Assembly: GCA_905215725.1 (NCBI GenBank)
Contig: CAJMRD010000001.1
Coordinates: 15,436 to 79,435 of the forward strand
DNA: 64,000 bases
Origin: an uncultured bacterium
Lineage (GTDB): Bacteria; Actinomycetota; Coriobacteriia; Coriobacteriales; Coriobacteriaceae
Direction of reading: 5' to 3'
Below, piece by piece: positions 1-8,686 of this stretch (position 1 is the first letter of the stretch; each line of letters begins with the position of its first letter). The translations under genes and the position numbers were made by a program. The notes beneath the pieces are model-generated. The model searched no databases, was not told where the DNA came from, and saw only the letters and a program-made list of their open reading frames with translations.

Positions 1-933
1 ATCGGGGCTCGCGCCCTCGGCATCCATCAGGCTCACGTAGCGAATCGACGGATCCCCATACATCGCGTAGTAATAATTGCCCGTGCGCGCGCTAAAGCAT
101 CCGGTGTAGATAGTCTTCTCGAACTTGCCATCGCCCATCCTGGACGCCCCCTCGATCATCACCACGCCCTCGAGCGAGCGGAACATGCGAACGACGTTTT
201 CGGTCTCGCTCTCCTTTTGCGGGTAATTGGCATTGAGGTACGCCGCCTTTACAAAACGGCTCGGCGAATAGCAATCGCCCGGAATGCCGCGCATGCCGGC
301 ACCGGCTCCATAGGGCTTGAGCTCGGCGCCACGCCATGTCGCCGTCTGCGGAAAATCGCTTGTGGCGGTGATATAGGTGCGGAGGTTTTCCATGTGCCAC
401 GGGAAGGTCGGCTGGTTGGCAAGGGTGTCGACCGGATCGTCGTATACATGCAGCCCGTCAGCCATCACCTCGACCACGATGCTGCGCTGGCTGTCGCCGA
501 TAATCCAATGGAGCAGCGACACGCCCAGCCCCTCTCCGGCAGATTTGGCGACAATCACCGTGTCGCGCAGCGCGGCCTCGACCTCATCGACCGTCGAGAA
601 CGTCGCTGCCACCCACAGGGGGAACTCATAGGCCGCGATATTGGTCTTGCCGTCGACAGGGTCCTCGGCATACTCGGCATAACCCGGGAAATTGAGACCC
701 GCCACGGCGAGGCCCGCATCGTTGCCGCAATCGAAGAACATAGGGTAGTTCTTGTAATCGATGCACATACCGATCACCGCGTGCGCCGCTGTCGCGTCGT
801 CGATAAACGAATACGGAATGTGAAACCCGCGCGGCATCACGCGAACCTGTTGGCCGTAGTCAAAGCTCCAGTCGAGATTGCGGCCCAGATACATGTGGCC
901 AGAATTATCGGTAAATCGAATACTCGTACACAT
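1..933 (-). CDS. bsh: Bile salt hydrolase / choloylglycine hydrolase (partial, C-terminus beyond window)
   Basis: Ntn-hydrolase that cleaves the amide bond of glycine- or taurine-conjugated bile acids. The reading frame is open to the window edge, so 311 residues are visible and only the last few are missing. After Met removal Cys2 is the nucleophile; Arg18 and Asp21 (LGRNLDW), Asn81 (GLNFPG), Asn173 (LANQP) and Arg226 (SPSRF) match the catalytic set of the family. No signal peptide, as expected for the cytoplasmic enzyme. The start at 933 has an AGGAGG site. The NFPG motif and gut context favour bile salts over penicillin V, but substrate preference cannot be read with certainty. Confidence 0.93.
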   Translation of the reverse strand, partial: MCTSIRFTDNSGHMYLGRNLDWSFDYGQQVRVMPRGFHIPYSFIDDATAAHAVIGMCIDYKNYPMFFDCGNDAGLAVAGLNFPGYAEYAEDPVDGKTNIAAYEFPLWVAATFSTVDEVEAALRDTVIVAKSAGEGLGVSLLHWIIGDSQRSIVVEVMADGLHVYDDPVDTLANQPTFPWHMENLRTYITATSDFPQTATWRGAELKPYGAGAGMRGIPGDCYSPSRFVKAAYLNANYPQKESETENVVRMFRSLEGVVMIEGASRMGDGKFEKTIYTGCFSARTGNYYYAMYGDPSIRYVSLMDAEGASPD

Positions 934-1177
934 AGCGCCTCCTAGCTTTACGTTCTTGCTAATTTCATTGTCTCCAAACAAAAAGGCGCTAAACACAAAA
1001 GCCCGGACATGACAACAATGTCACGCCCGGACTATTCAAGCAGGATAAACTCAACCAAGTTAACCCCGCAGGTCGTCTAAGGGGTCAAAGTGCCGCAGAT
1101 TGCCACGAAAGAGGAGCGAAGCGTACTTAAGGTACGCGAGCGACGATTGAGCGGCAAGGTGCGGTGCTTTGGTCCCC

Positions 1178-1597
1178 TTAGACCAACTTTCCAAGACAGT
1201 GGTCGATCATATGCTGGATCATCTGTGCCTCAAAGCCCGCGTAGTCGCGGCGGCACTCCTTCATCTTGCCGTCGACGATCTGATCAAAGGCGACCTTGCA
1301 CTTGATATAGCGCGTGGACTTGGTGACCTCCTCGTGCGTCAGGCAGCTCTCCTCCATCTTGCTGGCGCCCAGGCCAAACACCAGACGGGGGTTGTAGAGT
1401 ACGTGAGGCTCGCCGGCATCGTCCAGGTAGACGCAAACCTTCTTGGTAACGCCAATCTGGTTAGCGGCAAGGCAGCCGGCATCGTCGAGCGACTTGATGG
1501 TATCGATCAGGTCCTGAGCAACCGACTCGTCCTCGACGGTCGCAACCTCGCAACGCTGGGACAGGATAGCCTCGTCGTGGCAAAGCTCTTTAATCAT
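1178..1597 (-). CDS. Peptide deformylase-like protein lacking the catalytic Glu
   Basis: 139 residues with the peptide deformylase layout: motif 1 near residue 43 (GCLAANQIG), metal-ligand Cys in motif 2 (ESCLTHEE), and motif 3 near the C-terminus. Motif 3 normally reads QHExDH; here it is QHMIDH, so the general-base Glu is Met130 while both His ligands remain. It belongs to the short form of the family that lacks the C-terminal helix. The first ATG (1609) would place the ribosome site inside the gene; the ATG at 1597 is preceded by GGAGG and gives the usual MIKEL start. It may bind metal and peptide without deformylating, or be a degraded paralogue. Confidence 0.85.
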   Translation of the reverse strand: MIKELCHDEAILSQRCEVATVEDESVAQDLIDTIKSLDDAGCLAANQIGVTKKVCVYLDDAGEPHVLYNPRLVFGLGASKMEESCLTHEEVTKSTRYIKCKVAFDQIVDGKMKECRRDYAGFEAQMIQHMIDHCLGKLV

Positions 1598-1790
1598 ACG
1601 TTCCTCCATAGGGGTCGTTGTAACCGCTTAAGTATACGGTACCCACACATTTTCATGCGAAAAATACCGTCCGTCTGCTACAAAGCGCCGAACATCAACA
1701 TGCGAGGAACAACAGCGTCGTAAAGGGGCTATAGTAGTTGAGTTCGTGTCAATCGGCCTAAACTCGGGGCCGAACAAGGAAAGGGTATGC

Positions 1791-3101
1791 ATGGACGAAC
1801 TTTTTCACGTCAGTGAGCGCAAGTCCACAATCGGGACCGAACTCCGCGCCGGACTGACAACATTCCTGGCGATGGCCTACATCATCGCCGTCAACCCCGC
1901 GGTGCTCTCGGGCGCTGGCATCGATGCGGGAGCGCTCGCCTGCGCCACCTGCCTGGGCGCCGGCATCATGACCATCTGCATGGGCATCTTCGCCAACCGC
2001 CCGCTCGCCTGCGCGTCGGGCTTAGGCGTCAACGCGATGATCGCCGGAATCACCACCACCGTCTGCGGCGGTGACTGGCACGTGGCCATGAGCGTCATCT
2101 TCCTCGAGGGTATCGTCATCTTGCTGCTCGTGCTTTGTGGCCTGCGCGAGGCCATCATGGACGCCATCCCGGTTGTCCTGCGTCACGCCATCTCGGTGGG
2201 TCTGGGCCTGTTCATCGCTATGATTGGCCTGTGCGATGCCGGCATTATCACCGCTGGCGCCGGCACACTCGTCGGTCTGGGCGACATCACCTCCCCCACC
2301 TTCATCGTCGGCATCATCTCCATCCTGGTGACAGTCGCCCTCGCCTGCCGCAACGTCCCCGGCTCGCTGCTCATCGGCATCGTCGTCGCCGTCATCGCCG
2401 GTATCCCCCTAGGTGTGACCCAGGCTCCGACCGGTATCATCGCCCCGCTCGATTTCTCGAGCATCGGTGGCCCCATCGCCGACGCCGGCGGCGTGCCTGC
2501 CATCGTCAAGGTCCTTACCGACCCCGCGCTCCTCGTCATCTCGTTCTCGCTGCTCATGAGTGACTTCTTCGACACCATGGGCACCGCGATGGCCGTGGCC
2601 AAGCAGGGCGAGTTCCTCACCGACGACGGCAACGTCGAGAATATCAAGGAGATTCTGATCGTCGACTCCGCCGCCGCTGCTGTGGGCGGTTTCATGGGCG
2701 TCTCCTCCATCACCACCTTCGTCGAGTCCACCTCTGGTGCTGCCGACGGTGGCCGCACGGGCCTCACCTCCGTCACCACCGGCGTGCTGTTCATTCTCGC
2801 CGCGTTCTTCTCCCCCATCGTCACCATCGTTTCCAGCGCCGCCACCTGCGGTGCTCTGGTCTACGTCGGCTACCTCATGATGAGCGAGGCCTCCGAGATT
2901 GACTGGTCCGACGTGTCGCAGGGTTTCCCGGCGTTCATGATTGTCGCCGGCGTGCCCTTCACCTACTCCATCTCTGCCGGCATCGGTCTGGGCTTTATCG
3001 CCTACGTAGTCGTCGCGCTCTTTAAGGGCGAGGCTTCCAAGATCAAGCCGCTCATGTGGATCGCAGCCCTCGCCTTCCTCGTCTACTTCTTCGTGGCGTA
3101 A
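1791..3101 (+). CDS. NCS2/AzgA-family purine (adenine/guanine/hypoxanthine) permease
   Basis: 436-residue polytopic protein of the AzgA/PbuG branch of the NCS2 nucleobase:cation symporters. It opens with the branch-typical soluble lead (a Thr-Glu-rich stretch, then TTFLAMAYIIAVNP) and carries the NAMIAG segment and the SDFFDTMGT motif around residue 265, which is the substrate-site signature of AzgA transporters. About 12 hydrophobic helices fill the length. An upstream GTG at 1746 is in frame, but the ATG at 1791 has the AAGGAAAGG site and the family's normal N-terminus. A possible -10 (TATAGT near 1729) lies upstream; no recognisable purine riboswitch was found. A strong terminator follows. 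Confidence 0.92.
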   Translation: MDELFHVSERKSTIGTELRAGLTTFLAMAYIIAVNPAVLSGAGIDAGALACATCLGAGIMTICMGIFANRPLACASGLGVNAMIAGITTTVCGGDWHVAMSVIFLEGIVILLLVLCGLREAIMDAIPVVLRHAISVGLGLFIAMIGLCDAGIITAGAGTLVGLGDITSPTFIVGIISILVTVALACRNVPGSLLIGIVVAVIAGIPLGVTQAPTGIIAPLDFSSIGGPIADAGGVPAIVKVLTDPALLVISFSLLMSDFFDTMGTAMAVAKQGEFLTDDGNVENIKEILIVDSAAAAVGGFMGVSSITTFVESTSGAADGGRTGLTSVTTGVLFILAAFFSPIVTIVSSAATCGALVYVGYLMMSEASEIDWSDVSQGFPAFMIVAGVPFTYSISAGIGLGFIAYVVVALFKGEASKIKPLMWIAALAFLVYFFVA

Positions 3102-3129
3102 CGGCATAGTCTGCTAAAACAAAACAACA

Positions 3130-3169
3130 AGGCGCGGAATCGCATCGAGCGGCTCCGCGCCTTTCTTTT
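3130..3169 (+). terminator. Intrinsic terminator of the purine permease gene
   Basis: AGGCGCGGA (3130-3138) pairs with TCCGCGCCT (3154-3162), followed by a TTTCTTTT tract. Confidence 0.85.
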
Positions 3170-3190
3170 AGCGTCTGCCCCCGTGCCAGC

Positions 3191-3904
3191 GTGCGACAAT
3201 TGAGGCTGTCAATATCACAACACCGAGAGAAGCCTGCCTTGGAAGCGCATCATAAGCAGATAACCGTTTATTCAGAGTGTGCGGAAGGCGCGCCCGTCAT
3301 CTACCTCCCCGTTGTCATGGGCGACGGTAGTGAAGTCTACGAGCGCTGCCGAGAGCTCGACTGCCCGCCGTTCACCCTTGTCGCCATTGGAGGGCTCGAT
3401 TGGAATCGCGAGCTGAGCCCCTGGGAATGTGAGGGAACTATACGAGATGCCGAGCCCTTTGGCGGACAGGCTGCTGGTTTTCTTGACGAGTTGTTGAAGC
3501 AGATAATCCCCCAGGCCGAATCATCGCTCCCGCAACCGCCCGCCTGGCGCAGCGTTGCCGGCTACTCGTTGGCGGGTCTTTTTGCACTGTGGGCACTTTG
3601 GCAAACAGATGTCTTTGAGCGCGTGGCGAGTGCATCGGGGTCGCTGTGGTTCCCCGGCTTTATCGACTACGCGCGCGAGCGCACGATGACGGCTACGCCC
3701 GACGCCGCCTATCTGTCGCTCGGTAAAAAGGAAACCAAGACGCCCAACCGCATGATGCGGCACGTACTCGACGATACGCGCGCGATGGAAAAGCTGTTTA
3801 TCGAGCGCGACATCCCAACAACGCTGGAGCTCAACCCCGGCAATCATTTTGCCCAAACTGACCTGCGCATGGCGCGCGGCATCCACTGGATACTGACGCA
3901 TTAA
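3191..3904 (+). CDS. Alpha/beta hydrolase, esterase D-like
   Basis: 237 residues resembling the IroE/YbbA-type esterases (COG2819). The nucleophile elbow GYSLAG lies around residue 125; a His in the PGNHF segment near residue 217 is the likely catalytic His. No signal peptide, so the enzyme acts in the cytoplasm. The start is uncertain: GTG at 3191 has no ribosome site, while TTG at 3239 has a weak GAGAGAAG before it and would remove 16 residues. The closest functional guess is hydrolysis of an acyl or siderophore ester; the substrate is not evident. The stop codon lies in the left arm of the following hairpin. Confidence 0.8.
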   Translation: MRQLRLSISQHREKPALEAHHKQITVYSECAEGAPVIYLPVVMGDGSEVYERCRELDCPPFTLVAIGGLDWNRELSPWECEGTIRDAEPFGGQAAGFLDELLKQIIPQAESSLPQPPAWRSVAGYSLAGLFALWALWQTDVFERVASASGSLWFPGFIDYARERTMTATPDAAYLSLGKKETKTPNRMMRHVLDDTRAMEKLFIERDIPTTLELNPGNHFAQTDLRMARGIHWILTH

Positions 3905-3946
3905 AAATGGCGTCCACGCGTACACACGCATGGACGCCATTTTTAA
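3901..3946. terminator. Long bidirectional terminator hairpin
   Basis: A perfect 16-bp inverted repeat (3901-3916 and 3931-3946) with A-tract and T-tract ends. It can terminate the esterase gene and, on the other strand, the MetE-like gene ending at 4142. Confidence 0.85.
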
Positions 3947-4141
3947 TTTGGCTGAACGCAGCTACTATTCGACAGTCTCCTCGAGTTCAGATACGGTGGG
4001 CGTCGAGAACTGGGGCATGGATGTCCTTTCATGATGGAAGGGCGATCAGGCATATCGGATAACCTGCCCGAACGATACGATCCGAACCATTGTACGCGAC
4101 ACGCAATGCCTCGCACGCGCCGCCACCTGCAAACGGTAGCG

Positions 4142-5275
4142 TTACTCCCAAACGCGCTCGGCAATGCGCTTGACCAGCGCGATCTTTGCCCACTGCTCGT
4201 CCTCGGTCAGCTTGTTGCCAATCTCGCAGCTGGCAAAGCCGCACTGGGGCGACAGGTACAGATTCTCGAGCGGCACGTACTTTGCGGCTTCGCGGATGCG
4301 CTCGACGATAACATCCTCGTTCTCGAGCTCTGCCGCCTTGGTGGTTACCAAGCCCAGCACGACCTTCTTGCCGGGAGCGACGTACTTGAGCGGCTCAAAG
4401 CCGCCGGCGCGCGGCGTGTCGAACTCCAGATAGAACGCATCGACATTCTCATGTGCGAACAGGTACGGTGCGATGGGATCGTAGCCGCCTTCAAAAGCGT
4501 AGGTGGAGTGGTAGTTGCCGCGGCACACGTGCGTGTTGATAACCAGATCGTCGGGCTTGCCCTCGATGGCGGCGTTGTTGAGCGCCACGCCCAGCTCGCT
4601 TACCTTTTGCAGGTCGACCGGGCTCATGCCGGTTTTGGCGACAAAATCGGTATCGCAGTAGATGCCCCAGGTGCAGTCATCAAACTGGATGTTGCGGCAT
4701 CCTGCTGCGTACAGGTCGGCGATCACCGTGCGATAAGCGTCTGCAATAGCGTCGGCAAGTTCCTCATCGGTCTTATAGACAGCGCGCAGGCTCTCCTGCT
4801 GGCCGTCGCAGCGATCGAGCGTGACCTCAGAGAACGTCTGGATCGGCGCCGGAATGGTCTGGCGTGCGACCTGGCCCTCCTCCTCCAGCGCCTTGACGAA
4901 CTTAAAATGCTCGACGAACGGGTGGTTCTCGCCGCTAATGAGACCGGTTACCACGGCGGTGTCGGCCGTCGTCTCCTCGTCATGGAACATATAACCCGTG
5001 CGTGAGGTGCGGCGCTCAATGCCGTTAAGGCCCCACATAAAATCGAGGTGCCAGTAGCTGCGGCGGAACTCGCCATCGGTGATCACCCGCAGGCCGGCGG
5101 CCTTCTGCTTGGCCACCAAATCGCGAATAGCATCGTCCTCGACGGCCTTAAGGCCGGAAGCGTCGAGTTTACCCGCGACATAGGCGGCACGGGCCTCCTT
5201 TACAGCCTGCGGACGAAGAAAACTGCCGACGATATCGGCGCGAAACGGCGCGTTCGGATGAATCGAAGTGCTCAT
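4142..5275 (-). CDS. MetE C-terminal-domain-like methyltransferase (YxjG/YxjH type)
   Basis: 377-residue TIM-barrel protein equivalent to the catalytic half of cobalamin-independent methionine synthase. Zinc ligands are visible: H-x-C in INTHVCRG, a Glu in the YLEFDTPRAGG strand, and the Cys of SPQCGF. FRADIVGSFLRP is the family's N-terminal phosphate-binding signature. Proteins of this short type lack the N-terminal folate-binding barrel; they are thought to methylate homocysteine or a related thiol from an unknown donor. The start at 5275 follows AAAGGGAGA. A LysR gene lies directly upstream on the same strand, and a perfect palindrome sits in the gap. Confidence 0.9.
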   Translation of the reverse strand: MSTSIHPNAPFRADIVGSFLRPQAVKEARAAYVAGKLDASGLKAVEDDAIRDLVAKQKAAGLRVITDGEFRRSYWHLDFMWGLNGIERRTSRTGYMFHDEETTADTAVVTGLISGENHPFVEHFKFVKALEEEGQVARQTIPAPIQTFSEVTLDRCDGQQESLRAVYKTDEELADAIADAYRTVIADLYAAGCRNIQFDDCTWGIYCDTDFVAKTGMSPVDLQKVSELGVALNNAAIEGKPDDLVINTHVCRGNYHSTYAFEGGYDPIAPYLFAHENVDAFYLEFDTPRAGGFEPLKYVAPGKKVVLGLVTTKAAELENEDVIVERIREAAKYVPLENLYLSPQCGFASCEIGNKLTEDEQWAKIALVKRIAERVWE

Positions 5276-5315
5276 AGATATCTCCCTTTGCATTGGATGC
5301 TCTACTGGGACAGAG

Positions 5316-5329
5316 TATGAGCGCTCATA
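5316..5329. promoter_or_regulatory. Perfect 14-bp palindrome, candidate LysR operator
   Basis: TATGAGCGCTCATA reads the same on both strands and sits 40 bases before the MetE-like start, between that gene and the LysR gene. LysR proteins bind dyads with T-N11-A character near their targets; that this one is the site is inference. Confidence 0.4.
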
Positions 5330-5430
5330 TGACCATCGTAAAATATACGTTTATAACAGTTTGATATAGATGCTTCCTATATCAGTCTGGACTGCCATAA
5401 AGAGACTTGAACTGTGCGGAGCACAGCAGC

Positions 5431-6327
5431 CTAGATATGCTGACGAATCGCGTCGATATAGGCCCGACCGTAGCGCGTGAGCGTCGTGTTCTTGCGCGTG
5501 ATGATGCCAATCTCCATGTATTCGTCCACATCGAGCGGAATCGAGATAATACCGGGGCCGTTAAGTTCATGGCTGATCACGCCCGAGCATACCGTGTAGC
5601 CGTTGAGGCCCATGGCCAAATTGAACAACGTCGCACGGTCGCGCACGCGGATATTTTTGCGACGCTCGAACGTCGAGGTCAGCTCCTCGGAATAGTAAAA
5701 CGAGTTGTAGCTGCCCTGCTCGTAGGACAGGAACGGGTAGTCTTCCAGATCCTCGAGCGTCACGCTGGAGCGGTCCGCCAGCGGATGGTCGGCGCAGACG
5801 AAGACATGCGGCGTGGCGCAGAAGAGTCCTTCGAACACGAGCTCGTTGGCCACCAGCATGCGCTCGATGACCTCGCGGTTATGCTCGGATAAGTACAGGA
5901 TGCCCAGTTCGCTTTTCATATGCGCGACATCCTCGATAATCTCGTGAGTCTGCTCCTCGCGCAGGGTGAAGTCGTAACGCGCGGCATCGAACTCGCGGAT
6001 CACGTCGACAAACGCGTTGACGGCAAAGGAATAATGCTGGCAGCTCACACTAAAGTGCGGCACCTGCTCGGATGCGCCCTTGTACTTGCCCTCGAGCAGG
6101 TCGGCCTGGTCGAGTACCTGGCGCGCATAGCCCAAGAAGGTCTCGCCTTCCTCGGACACAATGACGCCCTTGTTGGTGCGCTCAAAGATGTGCACACCCA
6201 TCTCGTTTTCGAGATCGCGAATCGACGCGGTAATCGAAGGCTGCGACACAAAGAGACGGCGCGAGGCCTCGGTAATGCTGCCGCATTCGGCAACTTTGAC
6301 GACATATCTGAGCTGCTGGAGCTTCAT
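5431..6327 (-). CDS. LysR-family transcriptional regulator
   Basis: 298 residues: N-terminal winged helix (residues 1-60, with the recognition segment GSITEASRRLFVSQPSIT) and a periplasmic-binding-like effector domain (90-298). The start at 6327 is set by CTAAGGAG; longer readings run into the upstream gene. Its ribosome site overlaps the end of the HAD gene 11 bases away, so the two are likely co-transcribed. It precedes the MetE-like gene, making sulphur or methionine control plausible, but the effector cannot be read from sequence. Confidence 0.92.
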   Translation of the reverse strand: MKLQQLRYVVKVAECGSITEASRRLFVSQPSITASIRDLENEMGVHIFERTNKGVIVSEEGETFLGYARQVLDQADLLEGKYKGASEQVPHFSVSCQHYSFAVNAFVDVIREFDAARYDFTLREEQTHEIIEDVAHMKSELGILYLSEHNREVIERMLVANELVFEGLFCATPHVFVCADHPLADRSSVTLEDLEDYPFLSYEQGSYNSFYYSEELTSTFERRKNIRVRDRATLFNLAMGLNGYTVCSGVISHELNGPGIISIPLDVDEYMEIGIITRKNTTLTRYGRAYIDAIRQHI

Positions 6328-6337
6328 GGCTGTCTCC

Positions 6338-7246
6338 TTAGCTGTTCGCGAAATTCGCGTCGGCTGCACCCTCCTGACGCATAAACGGCGGCATCTCCCC
6401 CGTCGCGGCGCAGGCGGCAATCTGATGCAGAGCCCCGGCGACCGCATCATCTGCCGCGGCGCCGATATGCCAGCGCGCGGCAGCCGTGACGGCCTCATTG
6501 GCATTGGCGACTGCAACGGAGTTGGGAACGGCATCGATCATGGGCAGATCGTTATCGGAATCGCCAAATACGGCCACCTCGTCGGGCGTCAGGCCCAAGG
6601 CGCGCGCCAGCTCCAGCGCAGCGCAGCCCTTGTCCCAACCATCCGGAAGGATGTCGAACAGGCGCACTCGGTTGTTGGGAAACACAAGCGAGAGTTCCGG
6701 CACCTCAACGGCAACGCGCTCGCGTAGCTCCGCGAGCTCCTCACGCGAACGGGCACTCCAGATATTCGCCTTAAACACCGGCGCGCCATCGACGACGGGA
6801 CGACACGGGGCCTCTTCGCCTTTGAGCCACGCATTGCCGCCCGACTCCATAGCGCGACGCACACGCTCGGGATTGCTCGTCACGCAATAGGCATCGTTGC
6901 CCCAAAAGTCATCGCCCAGGCTGTAGACCTTCAGGTACGTATCGTCGGTCTCTTGCTCCAAGTAGTCAGCCAAACGCATAAGGGCGGCGTTGCCGGTCGC
7001 ATGCGAGGCTACCACCTCGCCGTCCACAAACATCACCTGGCCGTTACAGAACGCACCGGTCGAAAAACACTCGGAACGGTTTTTGAACATCCAGCCCATC
7101 GCGGACGGCTGACGACCCGAAACCGGCCCAAAGTGCAGACCCGCCGCCTGCATGGCATGAATACCCTCAATGGCGTAGTCGCTGGCGCCGTCATGCCCGG
7201 CTGGAATCAGCGTATCGTCCATATCGGTCAGCACAAGTTTAATCAT
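6338..7246 (-). CDS. HAD-superfamily phosphatase, Cof type
   Basis: 302 residues. Motif I is DMDDT near the N-terminus (Asp nucleophile at residue 8), motif II the SGR at about 44, and motif IV is GDSDND near residue 215. The C2-type cap between motifs is typical of the Cof/YidA branch that dephosphorylates small phospho-compounds such as sugar phosphates or flavin and pyridoxal derivatives. It sits directly before the LysR gene. Substrate unknown. Confidence 0.9.
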   Translation of the reverse strand: MIKLVLTDMDDTLIPAGHDGASDYAIEGIHAMQAAGLHFGPVSGRQPSAMGWMFKNRSECFSTGAFCNGQVMFVDGEVVASHATGNAALMRLADYLEQETDDTYLKVYSLGDDFWGNDAYCVTSNPERVRRAMESGGNAWLKGEEAPCRPVVDGAPVFKANIWSARSREELAELRERVAVEVPELSLVFPNNRVRLFDILPDGWDKGCAALELARALGLTPDEVAVFGDSDNDLPMIDAVPNSVAVANANEAVTAAARWHIGAAADDAVAGALHQIAACAATGEMPPFMRQEGAADANFANS

Positions 7247-7283
7247 AAGGCCCCCATTCGTATCGGTCCTACCTATTGTAACG

Positions 7284-7318
7284 ACCTGCCAAAATAAACC
7301 TGTCCCTTTTTGGCAGGT
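7284..7318. repeat. Hairpin repeat family C, copy 1
   Basis: Arms ACCTGCCAAAA (7284-7294) and TTTTGGCAGGT (7308-7318) enclose a loop with CCTGTCCC. A near-identical copy lies at 28362-28398. This copy stands between the divergent HAD gene and the thiamine leader. Confidence 0.85.
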
Positions 7319-7343
7319 GCGCTAGTATAGGGAACAACAGATT

Positions 7344-7440
7344 CGATGCGGGAGTGCCGGCGGTGCAAACCACAAGGCTGAGAGGGCATGGGGCCCAATC
7401 CTTTGAACCTGTCAGTTAATGCTGGCGTAGGGAGCATGCC
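7344..7440 (+). promoter_or_regulatory. TPP riboswitch (THI element)
   Basis: The conserved blocks of the thiamine pyrophosphate aptamer are present in order: CTGAGAGGG (7378-7386), the ACCTG block near 7408, and GTTAATGCTGGCGTAGGGA ending near 7433. A -10-like TAGTATAGG lies just upstream. It precedes a terminator and the thiM operon, so TPP binding should favour termination. Confidence 0.96.
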
Positions 7441-7449
7441 GCCTTTACA

Positions 7450-7479
7450 GGGGCGCTGTCTATGCACAGCGCCCCTTTT
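7450..7479 (+). terminator. Riboswitch-controlled intrinsic terminator
   Basis: GGGGCGCTGT (7450-7459) pairs perfectly with ACAGCGCCCC (7466-7475), followed by TTTT. It lies between the TPP aptamer and thiM and is the expected expression platform. Confidence 0.92.
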
Positions 7480-7501
7480 CTATGCCAAGGAGGCATGTGC
7501 A

Positions 7502-8341
7502 GTGATTGATTCGGAACAGCTTAAGCAAAATGTGGTCAAGGCCGTAGAGGAGATTCGCGCCACCAATCCGATGGCCGGCTCCATCACCAACACGGTGACG
7601 ATCGACTTTGTCGCCAACGCACAGCTCGCCGTGGGCGGATCGGCCGCCATGGTCTATCTGCCCGACGAGGGCGAAGCGCTCGTTGCCGGCGGCGGCGCCA
7701 TCTATCTCAACATGGGCACGCTCTTCCCTATCTACGAGCAGACGATTCCCCGCGCGGCGAAGGCGGCACACGACGCCGGCAAGCCCTGGGTGCTCGATCC
7801 GGTGGGCCTGGGCATCGGTAGCCTGCGCACCCAGCTGGTAAACGAGCTCAAGCAGTACAAGCCCGCCATCGTACGCGGCAACGCCTCCGAGATTATCGCG
7901 CTCGCCGGCCTGTGGGGTCTTGAGGGCGAGACGGCCGATCTGAGCCGCGTGCGCGGTGTCGATACCACCGACACGGTCGACGCCGCCCGTGGTGCCGCCG
8001 TGGAGCTCGCCCGCTACACCGGCGGCGCCGTAGTGGTCTCGGGCGAAGTCGACCTGATTACCGACGGCACGACCGTGGCCAAGTCCCACGGCGGCAGCCC
8101 GCTCATGTCCAAGATCACCGGCTGCGGCTGCTCGCAGGGCGGCGTGCTGGCCGTGTACGCCTGTGCTACCGATCCGTTTACGGCAGCCGTCTGCGGCACC
8201 GCCGTCTACAACGTGGCCGGCACGCGTGCCGCCGCTGTCGCCGACGCCCCGGCAAGCTTTAAGGTCGCCTTTATCGATGAGCTCTACCGCGCGACCGCCC
8301 AGGACATCGCCGATAACCAACTCGAGCTCGAGGAGGCATAA
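7502..8341 (+). CDS. thiM: Hydroxyethylthiazole kinase
   Basis: Phosphorylates 4-methyl-5-hydroxyethylthiazole for thiamine salvage. 279 residues with the ribokinase-like ThiM signature: TNTVTIDFVAN near the N-terminus, the DPVG segment around residue 100, and the GCGCSQGG anion hole near 205. The GTG at 7502 follows AAGGAGG (7487-7493); an open upstream extension covers the riboswitch and is not translated. First gene of a three-gene operon under the TPP riboswitch. Confidence 0.95.
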   Translation: MIDSEQLKQNVVKAVEEIRATNPMAGSITNTVTIDFVANAQLAVGGSAAMVYLPDEGEALVAGGGAIYLNMGTLFPIYEQTIPRAAKAAHDAGKPWVLDPVGLGIGSLRTQLVNELKQYKPAIVRGNASEIIALAGLWGLEGETADLSRVRGVDTTDTVDAARGAAVELARYTGGAVVVSGEVDLITDGTTVAKSHGGSPLMSKITGCGCSQGGVLAVYACATDPFTAAVCGTAVYNVAGTRAAAVADAPASFKVAFIDELYRATAQDIADNQLELEEA

Positions 8342-8344
8342 GCC

Positions 8345-8686
8345 ATGTCCGAGCCCGTAACCAATGCCGGCATGAACACGCTCGTCGCCGTGGCCATCGC
8401 CCCGTGCGGCACCGGCGACGAGCTGTCCGCCGAGGTCGCTGAGGTCGTGCGCGTCATTCGCGAGAGCGGTCTTCCCAACCGCACCACCTCGATGTTCACC
8501 GAGATCGAGGGCGACTGGGACGAGGTCATGCAGGTCGTGCGCGACGCAACCTTTGTGTTGGCGAGCAAGGGTATCCGCACCGAAGTCGTGCTCAAAGCCG
8601 ATATTCGACCCGGATTTACCGACACCATGACCGGCAAGCTCGAGCGCATGGAAGCGCAGATCAAAAAGCAGGAGGAAGCACGATGA
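8345..8686 (+). CDS. MTH1187-family thiamine-binding protein
   Basis: 113 residues, ferredoxin-like fold of the MTH1187/YkoF group that binds thiamine or its pyrimidine part in the cytoplasm. Family hallmarks are the alternating strand near residue 13 (VAVAIAPCGTG), the TSMFTEIEGDWDEVM segment and a charged C-terminal helix. It lies 3 bases after thiM and overlaps thiE by 4 bases, which fits a carrier role in thiamine salvage. Confidence 0.88.
   Translation: MSEPVTNAGMNTLVAVAIAPCGTGDELSAEVAEVVRVIRESGLPNRTTSMFTEIEGDWDEVMQVVRDATFVLASKGIRTEVVLKADIRPGFTDTMTGKLERMEAQIKKQEEAR

Noticed and set aside
217..945. Long plus-strand frame of 242 codons
   Set aside because: It is the antisense shadow of the bile salt hydrolase, whose catalytic residues and ribosome site are clear on the minus strand.
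1610..1790. Possible purine riboswitch before the NCS2 permease
   Set aside because: No conserved purine-aptamer blocks; only a short GTTCG/CGAAC stem and a TATAGT promoter element.
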